Position numbers and translations under genes: made by a program | Notes under the pieces: model-generated | What the model was told of the DNA's origin: nothing | The model's input: only the letters and a program-made list of their open reading frames with translations | Databases searched by the model: none | Source: an uncultured bacterium | GTDB taxonomy: Bacteria; Bacillota; Clostridia; Lachnospirales; Lachnospiraceae | Assembly (NCBI GenBank): GCA_948467735.1 | Contig: CAOKFN010000026.1 | Coordinates: 1-64,000 of the forward strand | Reading direction: 5' to 3' | DNA: 64,000 bases | Part shown: piece after piece, positions 46,801 through 54,704 of the stretch | How positions within the stretch are numbered: the first letter of the stretch is position 1 | Layout: each line of letters begins with the position of its first letter

Positions 46801-47201
46801 CTTGGACAAAGGCTGATTTTGGCGGAAAACGCATCCTGCTGGTGGAAGATATTGAGCTGAACCGCGAGATTGCGGAGGTCATATTGATGGAAGCGGGCTT
46901 TGTTGTGGAATCCGCGCCCGATGGAACGGACGCGGTGGCCATGGTGAAGGAATCGGAGGAATACTATTACGACGCCATCCTCATGGATGTGCAGATGCCT
47001 ATTATGAACGGCTATGAAGCTACCCAGAATATCAGGAATCTGCCAAGGAAGGACGTCAGGACGCTGCCCATTATCGCCATGACTGCAAACGCATTGGAGG
47101 AGGATAAGGAGGCGGCGCTGAAGAACGGCATGAACGCCCATCTGGCGAAGCCGATTGATGTAGACGTCTTTATGGAGGTGCTGGGGCAGTATTTGAAGTA
47201 A
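43806..47201 (+). CDS. hybrid sensor histidine kinase with extracellular Cache-like domain
   Basis: 1131 residues in order: transmembrane helix (~13-32), an extracellular Cache-like sensor (~35-290), a second helix (~295-315), PAS-like regions (~320-600), HisKA with FLSNMSHDIRTP (His630), a HATPase domain with N box NLLSNAVKY and G box GTGLGMAI, receiver 1 (Asp922 in YIIDWQMPE) and receiver 2 (Asp1061 in ILMDVQMPIMNG). A GGGAGGG ribosome site is well placed. No separate regulator is adjacent. The gene ends at a terminator. The ligand of the Cache domain is unknown. Confidence 0.88.
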   Translation: MMKGRRKSLQEAGYVLLLLAAIIVLFHWYTVQNSRRMEERNKDYAADSAQRKAVQIDAELSNALNLINTYSYYVGQSLDGPMVDAGALTQMAADSVFDIVVFTDADGTDHAPDGRTADVSGRNFYRDGMAGNSGVEIIFDPYLFQETMACFYAPVTYQGEIIGVLRGAYMAEEYLREMLFTTYFDEPADVFLCMPNGRIIASSDTNRYEGEVLDILKGSGVIDEKTAQSARVLLSNGEEGAFICDSRSKTDNLCVTRLRENGFVLVQTFPKNVTQGMIRAENRVGIWLEAMLAGLFVIYIIALLVRAGREKKLLERENREMGYIINGVNTLFTRYAMVDFEAGTYEYLAGTKPEGDRIAASGRYEDLVSYLREIHVDENAGKEFAAQIAAESVIEAMKERDDLRFECHILRSEQPEWEHVNIISLERKEGRVSKVLFIKQNITDVKEKELRIQAEMSRANRKERQYRIAITSGAFSSFEFNLTKDRIEQDIRYVVDGEELSLLQEAGLEAPCSASECFERWKRFVSKESLEEYSGVVNTEYLNERFRQGDAEVVIDYWEENASGRKLCVRQSFIMTRDNDTEDIMVMVVSKEITGQVLKQKEQTQALQDALMQAQHANRAKTTFLSNMSHDIRTPMNAIIGFATIAVSHIDNRDQVRDCLQKVLSSSNHLLSLINDILDMSRIESGKVQIKEQECNISELMHNLVNIIQPQVKAKQLELFIDTFEVANEDVIADSLKLNQVFINLLSNAVKYTPAGGTISFRIMQKTTFRHGYGDYIFIVKDSGIGMSEEFVKHIFEPFERESTVTRSGIEGTGLGMAITKNIVEMMNGTISVESEVGRGSTFTVEITLKLQDVEKNAAQIKELDGLRALVVDDDFNVCDSVSKMLKQIGMRAEWTTSGREAAYRAKAAHEEGDSYHTYIIDWQMPETSGIETARRIRSAVGNEAPIIILTAYDWSDIEDEAKEAGVTAFCAKPLFMSDLKAALLAANNMIDREDEAAAWTKADFGGKRILLVEDIELNREIAEVILMEAGFVVESAPDGTDAVAMVKESEEYYYDAILMDVQMPIMNGYEATQNIRNLPRKDVRTLPIIAMTANALEEDKEAALKNGMNAHLAKPIDVDVFMEVLGQYLK

Positions 47202-47231
47202 TGTCTGTGAGCTTTTGGTCATGATCAATTT

Positions 47232-47271
47232 TAGCAGCAGTTCAGAGGTTCATTTGAACTGCTGCTATTTT
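47232..47271 (+). terminator. rho-independent terminator after the hybrid kinase
   Basis: Perfect 13-bp stem TAGCAGCAGTTCA / TGAACTGCTGCTA with a 10-base loop and TTTT. Confidence 0.85.
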
Positions 47272-47300
47272 AGCGCAGGTACAATTCCCAAAAGGGAGAA

Positions 47301-48311
47301 TCATAAAAGCTGCAGCCCTTTCCTTTCGGCTTCTTCCATAAACTCTGTCGGCCAGAGAGAGCATTGTACCTCTCCGATATGAGCTTTGCGCAGGAAGAAC
47401 ATACAGATACGGGACTGTCCGATGCCGCCGCCGATGGTATAGGGCACTTCCTCATGGAGAACCGCCTGATGGAAGGGAAGTTCCGCTCTCTCAGGGCATC
47501 CTGCTTCCTCTAACTGACGGAGCAGGGAAGCTTTGTCCACGCGGATTCCCATGCTGGACAGCTCCAAGGCGATATCCAGTACGGGATAGTAGACCACAAT
47601 ATCCGCGTTCAACGCCCAGTCGTCATAATCCGGCGCCCGTCCGTCGTGAGGCCTGCCGTTTTCCAGCGCGCCGCCAATCTGCATGATACATACTGCGCCC
47701 TTGGCTTTGGCTATGTAGTATTCCCGTTCCTTTGGAGTGTAGTCGGGGAACATTTCTTCCAGCTCCGAAGTAGTGATGAAGAAAATGTCATGGGGCAGTA
47801 TTTCTTCAATGTAGTCATAGTGAATGGACATATATTTCTCGGTTTTGCGCAGTACTTTGTATACGGTGCGGACAGTGTCTTTCAGGGTGTCCAGATTTCG
47901 TTCTTCCTTGGAAATAATTTTTTCCCAGTCCCATTGATCCACATAGATGGAATGGATATTGTCCACATCTTCGTCCCTGCGAATGGCGCTCATATCGGTG
48001 TACAGTCCTTCGCCTACGGAGAAACCGTATTTTTTCAAGGCATAACGCTTCCATTTAGCCAGTGACTGAACAATTTCAGCCTCCCGCTCATTCTGGCACT
48101 TAATGTCAAAGGATACGGGCCGCTCCACCCCGTTTAAATTGTCGTTCATGCCGGATTTCGGGTCTACCACAAGGGGCGCGGATACCCGCAGAAGATGCAG
48201 GCGTTCGGCCAGCAGCGTCTGAAAAAAGTCTTTTACCGTCTTGATGGCAATCTGCGTCTCATACAGATTCAGCTCGGAATGATAGTTTTTGGGTAATGAA
48301 ATGTTTGACAT
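47301..48311 (-). CDS. asnA: aspartate-ammonia ligase
   Basis: 336 residues, the full length of AsnA. It converts aspartate and ammonia to asparagine with ATP, using a class-II aminoacyl-tRNA-synthetase fold. Landmarks are YETQIAIKTVKDFFQ, LLRVSAPLVV, PVSFDIK, SIYVDQWDWEK and the C-terminal GGGIGQSRICMFFL. CAGGAAC precedes the ATG. No T-box is visible in its upstream region, which instead has a 22-bp tandem repeat. Confidence 0.95.
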   Translation of the reverse strand: MSNISLPKNYHSELNLYETQIAIKTVKDFFQTLLAERLHLLRVSAPLVVDPKSGMNDNLNGVERPVSFDIKCQNEREAEIVQSLAKWKRYALKKYGFSVGEGLYTDMSAIRRDEDVDNIHSIYVDQWDWEKIISKEERNLDTLKDTVRTVYKVLRKTEKYMSIHYDYIEEILPHDIFFITTSELEEMFPDYTPKEREYYIAKAKGAVCIMQIGGALENGRPHDGRAPDYDDWALNADIVVYYPVLDIALELSSMGIRVDKASLLRQLEEAGCPERAELPFHQAVLHEEVPYTIGGGIGQSRICMFFLRKAHIGEVQCSLWPTEFMEEAERKGLQLL

Positions 48312-48406
48312 AATGTTCCTGCTTTCTTTACATGATTCTTTTTATTCTTATTCGGCCTTTTGGCCTAATAGTTCTACCTTTTTTATTTAACAGCTTTTCG
48401 GGAAAA

Positions 48407-48451
48407 TTTGCAATAGTTTTTCATGATATTTTGCAATAGTTTTTCATGATA
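48407..48451 (-). repeat. 22-bp tandem repeat upstream of asnA
   Basis: TTTGCAATAGTTTTTCATGA plus TA occurs exactly at 48407-48428 and 48430-48451, with a partial third copy. It lies 100-140 bases upstream of asnA in its probable promoter region, so it may be an operator. Confidence 0.75.
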
Positions 48452-48540
48452 GTTTTTGCATATGGGCGGGAAATGTAGTACAATATTACTAGGATGAATG
48501 TTCGGCGCTGTTTCCGCAGGACAGGCGGCAGGCATCTTTG

Positions 48541-48730
48541 TGCCAGTGTGAGTATGAGTGCCAGTGCCAGTGCCAGTGCCAGTGCGAGTATGAGTGCCAG
48601 TGCCAGTGCCAGTGCCAGTGCGAGTATGAGTGCCAGTGCAAGTGTGAGTATGAGTGCCAGTGCCAGTGCGAGTATGAGTGTGGGTGCCAGTGCAAGTACT
48701 TGTGCGAGTGCAGATGTGAGTGCCGGTGCC
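48541..48730. repeat. hexanucleotide microsatellite (AGTGCC/AGTATG)
   Basis: About 30 degenerate copies of the six-base unit AGTGCC or AGTGCG/AGTATG, with a 36-base higher-order unit repeated at its left end. All reading frames are open across it, so the Cys-, Ser/Ala- and Leu/Ala-rich frames here are not evidence for a protein. It fills the gap between asnA and the GH28 gene; bases 48731-48970 show nothing recognised. Confidence 0.85.
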
Positions 48731-48985
48731 CGTACCAACGTCAGTGCTTGAGCCTGAACTTATGCCGGATTTCTGGACGCAGCAATTAGGGGGAATTTTT
48801 ATCCCATGCAGAGGCATTAGAGAGGCGGAATGGGCTGAAAAGTATTGAGGATCAAGCTGCCGCGAGAGGGAAAGGTATTGCAGGCAGGATAAGCGACCGC
48901 AGGAGGGAAAGGGTTTTGCAGTCGGGAAAAGTTGCCGCAGACGGTAAAGGTTCCCATGGGTGGGAACCGGAATAGGAGGTAAAAT

Positions 48986-50365
48986 ATGAAAGATTTTCAG
49001 GTGGAACTGCCCCAAAGGGTGGAAAAAGAGTACGATATCCGAGATTACGGCGCTGTTTCGGGAGGAATGCAGTCCAACTCGGAAGCTATCGGCAGGGCGA
49101 TAGATGCCGCATGTCAAAACGGAGGGGGAAGAGTGGTGATTCCGGAAGGAATCTGGCTCAGCGGCCCTATTGAATTGAAATCTCATATAGAACTGAATCT
49201 GCGGCAGGGAGCGATTCTGACATTTTCCAAGTCGAAAGAGGAAAATGCCCTGTACCTGTCCGATTTTGAAGGAAGGACTAATCTTCGGGCCAAATCCCCG
49301 ATTTATGCGGATCATGCCTCGCATGTATCCATTACGGGGAAAGGGATTATAGAGGGAAACGGTGATCTCTGGCGGCCTGTCAAACAGAGCAAGCTGACAA
49401 AGAAGGAATGGGAAGACCTGATGAAAAAATCCCAATACACCGTACAGGGCGGAGACGGTTTGATTTGGATGCCGTCCAAGACCTTTTACGACGGGTGGAT
49501 AGCGGAGGCCGAAGGCAGAATTGACCGCGGCGACATTGACGCCATGGAGAATTATTGGGATTATTTCCGGCCTGTGATGATTCGGCTGTATCATTGCAAC
49601 CATGTGCTGATTGAGGATATTACTTCCCAGAATTCTCCGGCTTGGAATATCCATCCCTGTTTCTGCGAGCATGTAACCATTAGAAGGGTCAATGTGCTGA
49701 ATCCCTATTATGCCCAGAATGGGGACGGACTTGACGTGGAATCCTGTAGATATGTGGAAATTCTGGATTCTACCTTTGATGTGGGGGATGACGCCATCTG
49801 CTTAAAGGCGGGAAAAGGGGCCGAGGCAAGGAAGACCAAAGCACCCACGGAGTATGTGAGGATAAAGAATTGTACTGTGCTGCATGGACATGGAGGATTT
49901 GTGGTGGGAAGCGAGATGTCCCGAGGAGTCAGACATGTGGAAGCAGCGGACTGCAATTTTATTGGGACGGATGTGGGAATCCGCTTTAAGTCTGCATACG
50001 GCAGGGGCGGCGTTGTGGAGGACATTACGCTGGAATCTATCAGAATGTTCCAAATCAAAAAGGAAGCAATTATTTTCTCCATGGGATATGTGCTGGATCA
50101 CAGGGAAAAGGGACAGACGCCGGAGACGATAGTGGAGGAGGACGTTCCGTACTTTAAGGATGTTACCATGAAAAATATAACCTGTCTGGGAGCGGGAATC
50201 GGTTTGAAGGCTGAGGGACTTCCCTTTGAGGAAAAGCTGAAGGAACATACCATAGACCGGATTGCCCTGCGGGATTCCATGATTGTCTGCGGGCGGGAGA
50301 CAAATATTAAGAATGCGGGAAGCATCACCATGGAGGGTGTGGAATTTGTCGGAGGCAGAAAATGA
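48986..50365 (+). CDS. GH28 polygalacturonase-family enzyme
   Basis: 459 residues forming a right-handed beta-helix. It starts YDIRDYGAVSGGMQSNSEAI as usual for GH28, and carries NGDGLD (Asp247, Asp250), VGDDAICLKAG (Asp268/269), GHGGFVVGSEMS and IRFKS, the substrate-cleft motifs. It hydrolyses galacturonan or rhamnogalacturonan linkages, here probably on imported fragments because no signal peptide is present. AGGAGG precedes the ATG. It is coupled (ATGA) to the next gene. Confidence 0.9.
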   Translation: MKDFQVELPQRVEKEYDIRDYGAVSGGMQSNSEAIGRAIDAACQNGGGRVVIPEGIWLSGPIELKSHIELNLRQGAILTFSKSKEENALYLSDFEGRTNLRAKSPIYADHASHVSITGKGIIEGNGDLWRPVKQSKLTKKEWEDLMKKSQYTVQGGDGLIWMPSKTFYDGWIAEAEGRIDRGDIDAMENYWDYFRPVMIRLYHCNHVLIEDITSQNSPAWNIHPCFCEHVTIRRVNVLNPYYAQNGDGLDVESCRYVEILDSTFDVGDDAICLKAGKGAEARKTKAPTEYVRIKNCTVLHGHGGFVVGSEMSRGVRHVEAADCNFIGTDVGIRFKSAYGRGGVVEDITLESIRMFQIKKEAIIFSMGYVLDHREKGQTPETIVEEDVPYFKDVTMKNITCLGAGIGLKAEGLPFEEKLKEHTIDRIALRDSMIVCGRETNIKNAGSITMEGVEFVGGRK

Positions 50366-51228
50366 GAACGATCATTGATTTTCATGTGCATCCGTACTTG
50401 ACGGAAGAAGAAAATCTCTGTATGTATCGGGAGGATTTCTCTCTGACTGCTCAGGAAGCCGTTCTTGATATCAAAAATGCGGGTATATCTCATATATGCG
50501 GGTCGGTTCTCTGCAAACAAAAATTTGAGCCTCACAAGGGATGTGAACATCTGAGGGAACTGAACCGGGAGGCATTAAAAATCAGGGAACTGTATCCCGA
50601 TTTTTATACGCCGGGGTTTCATATACATCCGGGATACATAAAAGAATCGCTGGAAGAAATCGAGTATATGCATGCTAGGAAGGTGAAGTTGATTGGGGAG
50701 CTTGTACCCTATATGCATGGATGGAGGGAGTCGGGCTATGACTATGGGTGTGGAGAATTGTCAGAACTGCTGGATTTGGCCGGAAAATATGGCATGATTG
50801 TCAGTTTTCACACCATGACGGAGCAGCAGGATGAAATGGAGCGGATGATTGCGGCGCACCCGGACGTAATCTTTGTGGCGGCTCATCCCGGACAGAAGGG
50901 AGATTACCTTAAGCATTTGGAGCGTCTTTTAAAATATGAGAATGCATATCTGGACATTTCCGGAACGGGGCTGTTCCGCTATGGCATGCTTGCGGCAGGA
51001 GTCAAAAGAGTGGGGGCGGAGAAAATCTTATTCGGGACCGACTACCCGATTACAAATCCTTCTATGTATGTGCAGGCCGTTTTGGGAGAGCATATTTCGG
51101 AGGAAGACAGGGAGAAAATTTTCTACAGAAATGCAGGCAGGATATTGGAGATAGAGCAGGGTAAAATAGAGGATAGCAGGGAGGGCAGGAATGAAATATT
51201 GGGAGTATGGCCCGCTGGAGGTCAGTGA
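50362..51228 (+). CDS. amidohydrolase-family metal-dependent hydrolase
   Basis: 288 residues, PF04909-type TIM barrel: metal ligands in IDFHVHPYL, a further His in GFHIHPGYI, SFHTMTEQ and AAHPGQ, and the final Asp in LFGTDYPIT. Its place between a polygalacturonase and an apiosidase-like gene suggests a lactonase or decarboxylase step on a pectin-derived sugar; this is inference. It overlaps the GH28 stop by four bases and the next gene by 38 bases. Confidence 0.8.
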   Translation: MRTIIDFHVHPYLTEEENLCMYREDFSLTAQEAVLDIKNAGISHICGSVLCKQKFEPHKGCEHLRELNREALKIRELYPDFYTPGFHIHPGYIKESLEEIEYMHARKVKLIGELVPYMHGWRESGYDYGCGELSELLDLAGKYGMIVSFHTMTEQQDEMERMIAAHPDVIFVAAHPGQKGDYLKHLERLLKYENAYLDISGTGLFRYGMLAAGVKRVGAEKILFGTDYPITNPSMYVQAVLGEHISEEDREKIFYRNAGRILEIEQGKIEDSREGRNEILGVWPAGGQ

Positions 51229-52492
51229 AAATGGAAGGTATCTGAGGAACGGAGAGAAACCGTTTTTCTGGCTGGGAGATACTGCGTGGCTTCTGTTTCA
51301 GCAGTGTACGGATGAGGAAGCGCTTCTGTATATGAAAAACCGCAGGGAGAAAGGCTTTAATGTGATACAGGCAACGCTTGTCCACAATATGCCCGGAAAG
51401 TTTCAGAGCAGCCTCGCCAGAGTAAAACGGGATGTGACAACAAAGGAGTATTGGGATCACTGCGAGGCGGTGGTGTCGCTGGCTGAGGAGGGCGGATTGT
51501 ATATGGCGCTGCTACCCGCTTGGGGGAGCATTGTTAAAGCGGGAATTCTGCATATGGGAAATGTGGAGGAATATGCGGAATATCTGGCGGGCAGGTTTCA
51601 TCAATATCCTAATATTATATGGCTTCTGGGAGGCGATATCAGGGGGGACGTGAATCCGGAATTGTACCGTGTCTTTGGCACTATGCTGAAAGAGAAAATG
51701 CCGGAGACATTGATTGGCTTTCATCCGTTTGGGAGGACGTCTTCTTCCCTATGGTTTCATGAGGAGGAATGGCTGGATTTCAATATGTTTCAGTCCGGAC
51801 ACCGTCGATATGATCAGGCTGTGTTGAAACAGTGGGATGATGTGGGAGAGGAATTCTACGGTGAGGATAATTGGAAATATGTGGATAGGGACTTGAAGCA
51901 TGAAAAGAAAAAACCGACCGTTGACGGGGAGCCGTCCTACGAGTGGATTCCCCAAGGACTGCATGACCCGTCTGAGCCTTTCTGGCAGGCATGGGACGTG
52001 AGAAGGTATGCGTACTGGTCCGTGTTTCAGGGGGCAATGGGGCATACCTATGGGGATAATGCCATTATGCAGTTTTATAATGATTTGTCGGTGCCGGGAA
52101 ACTACGGTGTCAAGGAGGTGTGGCAGGAGGCCATGCATCACGAGGGCAGCGGCCATATGGGACATTTGGCGGCGCTGATGAACAGTGTGGATTTTACAAA
52201 AGGACGGGCAGCGGAAGAACTTCTTGTGTCAGGACAGAAAGAGAAGTACGGAAGAATTGCGGTATTTGCAGGACCTGATTTTGTGTTCTGCTATGATTAC
52301 ACGGGGGAGGAATTTACGCTTGGCCTTTCCGCGTATCAGGGCAGATATATGTCGGCATACTGGTATGATCCCACAAGCGGGACGTATTCCTTTTTCGGGG
52401 AGATATGGGGACGGGAGGAAATGACAGTGAAGCCGCCAAGGAGATACTGCGGACAAAACGACTGGGTGCTGGTGCTCAGGGAGAGGAAATGA
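51191..52492 (+). CDS. GH140-like apiosidase (DUF4038) family protein
   Basis: 433 residues. The start YGPLEVSENGRYLRNGEKPF and WLGDTAWLLF, then the barrel (GFNVIQATLV, YPNIIWLLGGDIRG, AMGHTYGDNAIMQF), match the apiosidase-like PF13204 domain. A C-terminal beta-sandwich (~345-433) corresponds to the putative collagen-binding domain PF12904. GH140 enzymes remove apiose side chains from rhamnogalacturonan II. No signal peptide. GGGCAGGA precedes the ATG inside the preceding gene. Confidence 0.8.
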   Translation: MKYWEYGPLEVSENGRYLRNGEKPFFWLGDTAWLLFQQCTDEEALLYMKNRREKGFNVIQATLVHNMPGKFQSSLARVKRDVTTKEYWDHCEAVVSLAEEGGLYMALLPAWGSIVKAGILHMGNVEEYAEYLAGRFHQYPNIIWLLGGDIRGDVNPELYRVFGTMLKEKMPETLIGFHPFGRTSSSLWFHEEEWLDFNMFQSGHRRYDQAVLKQWDDVGEEFYGEDNWKYVDRDLKHEKKKPTVDGEPSYEWIPQGLHDPSEPFWQAWDVRRYAYWSVFQGAMGHTYGDNAIMQFYNDLSVPGNYGVKEVWQEAMHHEGSGHMGHLAALMNSVDFTKGRAAEELLVSGQKEKYGRIAVFAGPDFVFCYDYTGEEFTLGLSAYQGRYMSAYWYDPTSGTYSFFGEIWGREEMTVKPPRRYCGQNDWVLVLRERK

Positions 52493-52623
52493 TGATTTGG
52501 GACAGGAGCTTTGGGCGGCTCAGAGATTACGTGAAATCCGAGCCGCTCATGCTGACATAATCGGGGGGCAGAAAGGAAAATTTTTTCTGTAATTTGGGCA
52601 GTGGATGGAAGAACGGAATTTCA

Positions 52624-53067
52624 CTAAATGGAATCTGTGTCAAAACAGTCAAAAATAAATACATCCTGTGCAGGGTCATAATCAAACCATGCTTCCATCC
52701 CTAAGTAATCGTCGATTTCTTCTCTTGCGCAGCCCTTCGGATAATGGCCTAGGAAACGAGCGTACAAGCTGATTCGGATTTTATTATTTCTTTCATACAT
52801 ATGAATAGAACCCAGATACCAGTCGCCGGTCAGCTCCTGTATGCGAGGAAAAGTATCCTCTTCCATCCAAGCCTCATCATCCAAATATGTTGTAAATTCC
52901 TTTACGGTTGTTTCTATTAAGCTGTCCTTGTGTTTGGTGTAAAGCTGTTCTAAGGCAGCCGGGTTAAAATCCATCCGAGGACGTAATTTGTTTTGGTAAT
53001 TCGGATATGTATTATCGGGATTAGGGTTTGGCATGGAAAGTTGTTTAAATTGTAAGGGTTTTTTCAT
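52624..53067 (-). CDS. hypothetical protein
   Basis: 147 residues from ATG 53067 (GGAGGA upstream). Proline/asparagine-rich start (MPNPNPDNTYPNYQNKLRPR), then a mixed alpha/beta region ending FDYDPAQDVFIFDCFDTD. No family recognised, no membrane segment. The 5' end lies only 25 bases from the MITE; the in-frame extension upstream reads through that element and is not counted. Confidence 0.65.
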   Translation of the reverse strand: MKKPLQFKQLSMPNPNPDNTYPNYQNKLRPRMDFNPAALEQLYTKHKDSLIETTVKEFTTYLDDEAWMEEDTFPRIQELTGDWYLGSIHMYERNNKIRISLYARFLGHYPKGCAREEIDDYLGMEAWFDYDPAQDVFIFDCFDTDSI

Positions 53068-53091
53068 TTTTTGTTTCCTCCATTCTATAAT

Positions 53092-53217
53092 GGCAGTGTC
53101 AGCTTTATAGACCCAAAATCGGATCAAAACCAGTAAATTCAATGGTTCCCAACGTAAAATATAATTGGCCTCAGTCAAGGAAAGGGGGCGATTTTTCGTA
53201 ATCTGTTTGACACTGCC
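53092..53217. mobile_element. MITE with 10-bp inverted ends and 8-bp target duplication
   Basis: Ends GGCAGTGTCA (53092-53101) and TGACACTGCC (53208-53217) are exact inverted repeats. Each is flanked directly by TCTATAAT (53084-53091 and 53218-53225), a perfect eight-base target duplication. The 126-base element encodes no transposase. On the - strand a short open stretch (LRWEPLNLLVLIRFWVYKAD) may be a relic of a parent transposase. Confidence 0.85.
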
Positions 53218-53400
53218 TCTATAATGATTTATCAGTATAATTTTAATCTATTTTCATCAGGAATACAAGCTGTATTTGTTCAACGGTTAATGATGGTATT
53301 TGAAATTGACCTCAATAAATATATTAAGAGAAAACTGGCATTTGAATTGCTGTATGAATGCCAATGACGGTTTTATAAAAACGATGGGAGAGGTATCAGT

Positions 53401-53737
53401 ATGCAAAACGATGATGGGCAATTACAAAATTTGAGAGGACATGATGTGAAAATGTCTGAGGATACAAAAGCAGACGTTTCCTCTAGGTTCGGCAGGACGG
53501 AATTCATCATGGTGAAAGGCGATATCACCAAGGATCATGGCGTGCAGGCTATTGTGAATGCGGCCAACACCAGCCTGCTTGGAGGAGGCGGCTAAAATTG
53601 CAGTCGGCACGGCAAAGAATTTCACAGAAGAACATCCGGGAGAGCTGGACATCATAAAATGGGTGCTGTTTGACAATAATACGTATCAAGTTTATAAAAG
53701 CGAGCTGGAATGCCAAAACAGCTCCAAGCTTGGATAA
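53401..53737 (+). pseudogene. macro-domain (ADP-ribose-binding) gene with internal deletion
   Basis: The frame starting ATG 53401 reaches FIMVKGDITKDHGVQAIVNA and ANTSLLGGGG, the canonical first half of an O-acetyl-ADP-ribose deacetylase-type macro domain, and then stops. Directly afterwards another frame reads AAKIAVGTAKNFTEEHPGEL and VLFDNNTYQVYKSELE, the last helix and strand of the same domain. About 90-100 residues between are missing. The sequence 53738-53810 is unassigned. The gene is surely non-functional as a macro domain. Confidence 0.8.
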
Positions 53738-53810
53738 AAGTGATAAATTTCGCCGCGGGCAGCGGGGAATTTGTCAATGTCTGCGTCGCCGCCGTTTGGA
53801 TCACCGTACC

Positions 53811-54566
53811 TTATGTGGTGAATTCCACCATATATTCTCGGAAACGCAGGGGAAGCATATTCCGCTGAAGCTTTGAATTTTTTCGTGCCTCAATGGTGAT
53901 GGTATGGCAGAAATTTTTAAAAAGCTCCTGATAACGCAGTTCTTCTTCTGAGAGCTGCAGCGGAAGCCCTGTCTCTTCCCCGCGAAGCAGATACCAAGGC
54001 CGACCTGCCGGATGTATTCCGAATAAATTTCTCTTCTCATCATAAATCATGAAGTTTTCTATGGGCAGCCTGTCCGCAAAGTGAGGCATCAGAAAGACCA
54101 TAACATCATTTTTGGGTCCGATTTTGGAATATAGGACACCGTTTTCCAGTTCCTGAAACCGGAGAAACTGTTTTTGGTGTCCTATTTCCGTTGACACGCC
54201 TCTTGCCAGCACAAAGGCTTTATGCACATAATCGTCTGCAAGATGATCGAATAAATGCCCCTTGGGGATATTTCCACTCAGTCCCTGTACTACGGTGCGA
54301 TACACTGCCTGCGCGCCGTTCTCATCACCGGAGGCAAGCGCCATGCACAGGGAAAGATAGTTTTCCTGTCCAAAGCGTCTGATTAAAGTGCGAATCACCT
54401 TTTGGGCTTTGAGGAGGTCAGGCGTTACATTGATATCTTCCGCAAAAAATATCGGCTCATCCGTCACGCACAGCATGGTATTTTCATGGGTTCTTTTTTC
54501 CTCATAGGCCTGATAAATGGCTGTAAAAATGCATTCCAAAGAAGCCTCGCATCTGTAAACTATCAT
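53811..54566 (-). CDS. TIGR03915-family putative DNA repair protein (DUF4130)
   Basis: 251 residues, starting VYRCEASLECIFTAIYQAYE with central GENGAQAVYRTV-like and GLSGN text and AGRPWYLL, matching the partner protein that is regularly encoded beside the TIGR03916 radical-SAM enzyme. Its C-terminal part (SEEELRYQELFKNFCHTITI) is the DUF4130 region. Proposed to act in DNA repair; the chemistry is unknown. GGGAGG precedes the ATG. It lies 138 bases downstream of the radical-SAM gene, in the same direction. Confidence 0.85.
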   Translation of the reverse strand: MIVYRCEASLECIFTAIYQAYEEKRTHENTMLCVTDEPIFFAEDINVTPDLLKAQKVIRTLIRRFGQENYLSLCMALASGDENGAQAVYRTVVQGLSGNIPKGHLFDHLADDYVHKAFVLARGVSTEIGHQKQFLRFQELENGVLYSKIGPKNDVMVFLMPHFADRLPIENFMIYDEKRNLFGIHPAGRPWYLLRGEETGLPLQLSEEELRYQELFKNFCHTITIEARKNSKLQRNMLPLRFREYMVEFTT

Positions 54567-54704
54567 AAATCCTCCCTAACCCTCCCCCGCAGTTAATGCA
54601 TGCGGCTTGGTCATTCTTATTTCCGCTCTTTATTTTCTTTTTGAGTTTCGACGGCTATCAAAGGAAAAACATGGTATTAACCCAAGGGTATGGATAAACC
54701 ATTG

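Noticed and set aside
48312..48480. T-box or other riboswitch before asnA
   Set aside because: No T-box sequence or antiterminator pairing could be found in the leader on the - strand.
48541..48730. CRISPR array
   Set aside because: Units are six bases with no unique spacers and no cas genes nearby.
48494..48789. Cys-rich or Ser/Ala-rich small proteins on the + strand
   Set aside because: All frames of a six-base repeat are open, so openness carries no information; no ribosome site.
48383..49672. 429-residue Thr/Gly/His-rich frame on the - strand
   Set aside because: Kept open by the hexanucleotide repeat and by the codons of the GH28 gene it opposes.
52515..52546. Hairpin GCGGCTC/GAGCCGC after the apiosidase gene as a terminator
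   Set aside because: Only seven pairs, an 18-base loop and no T-run.
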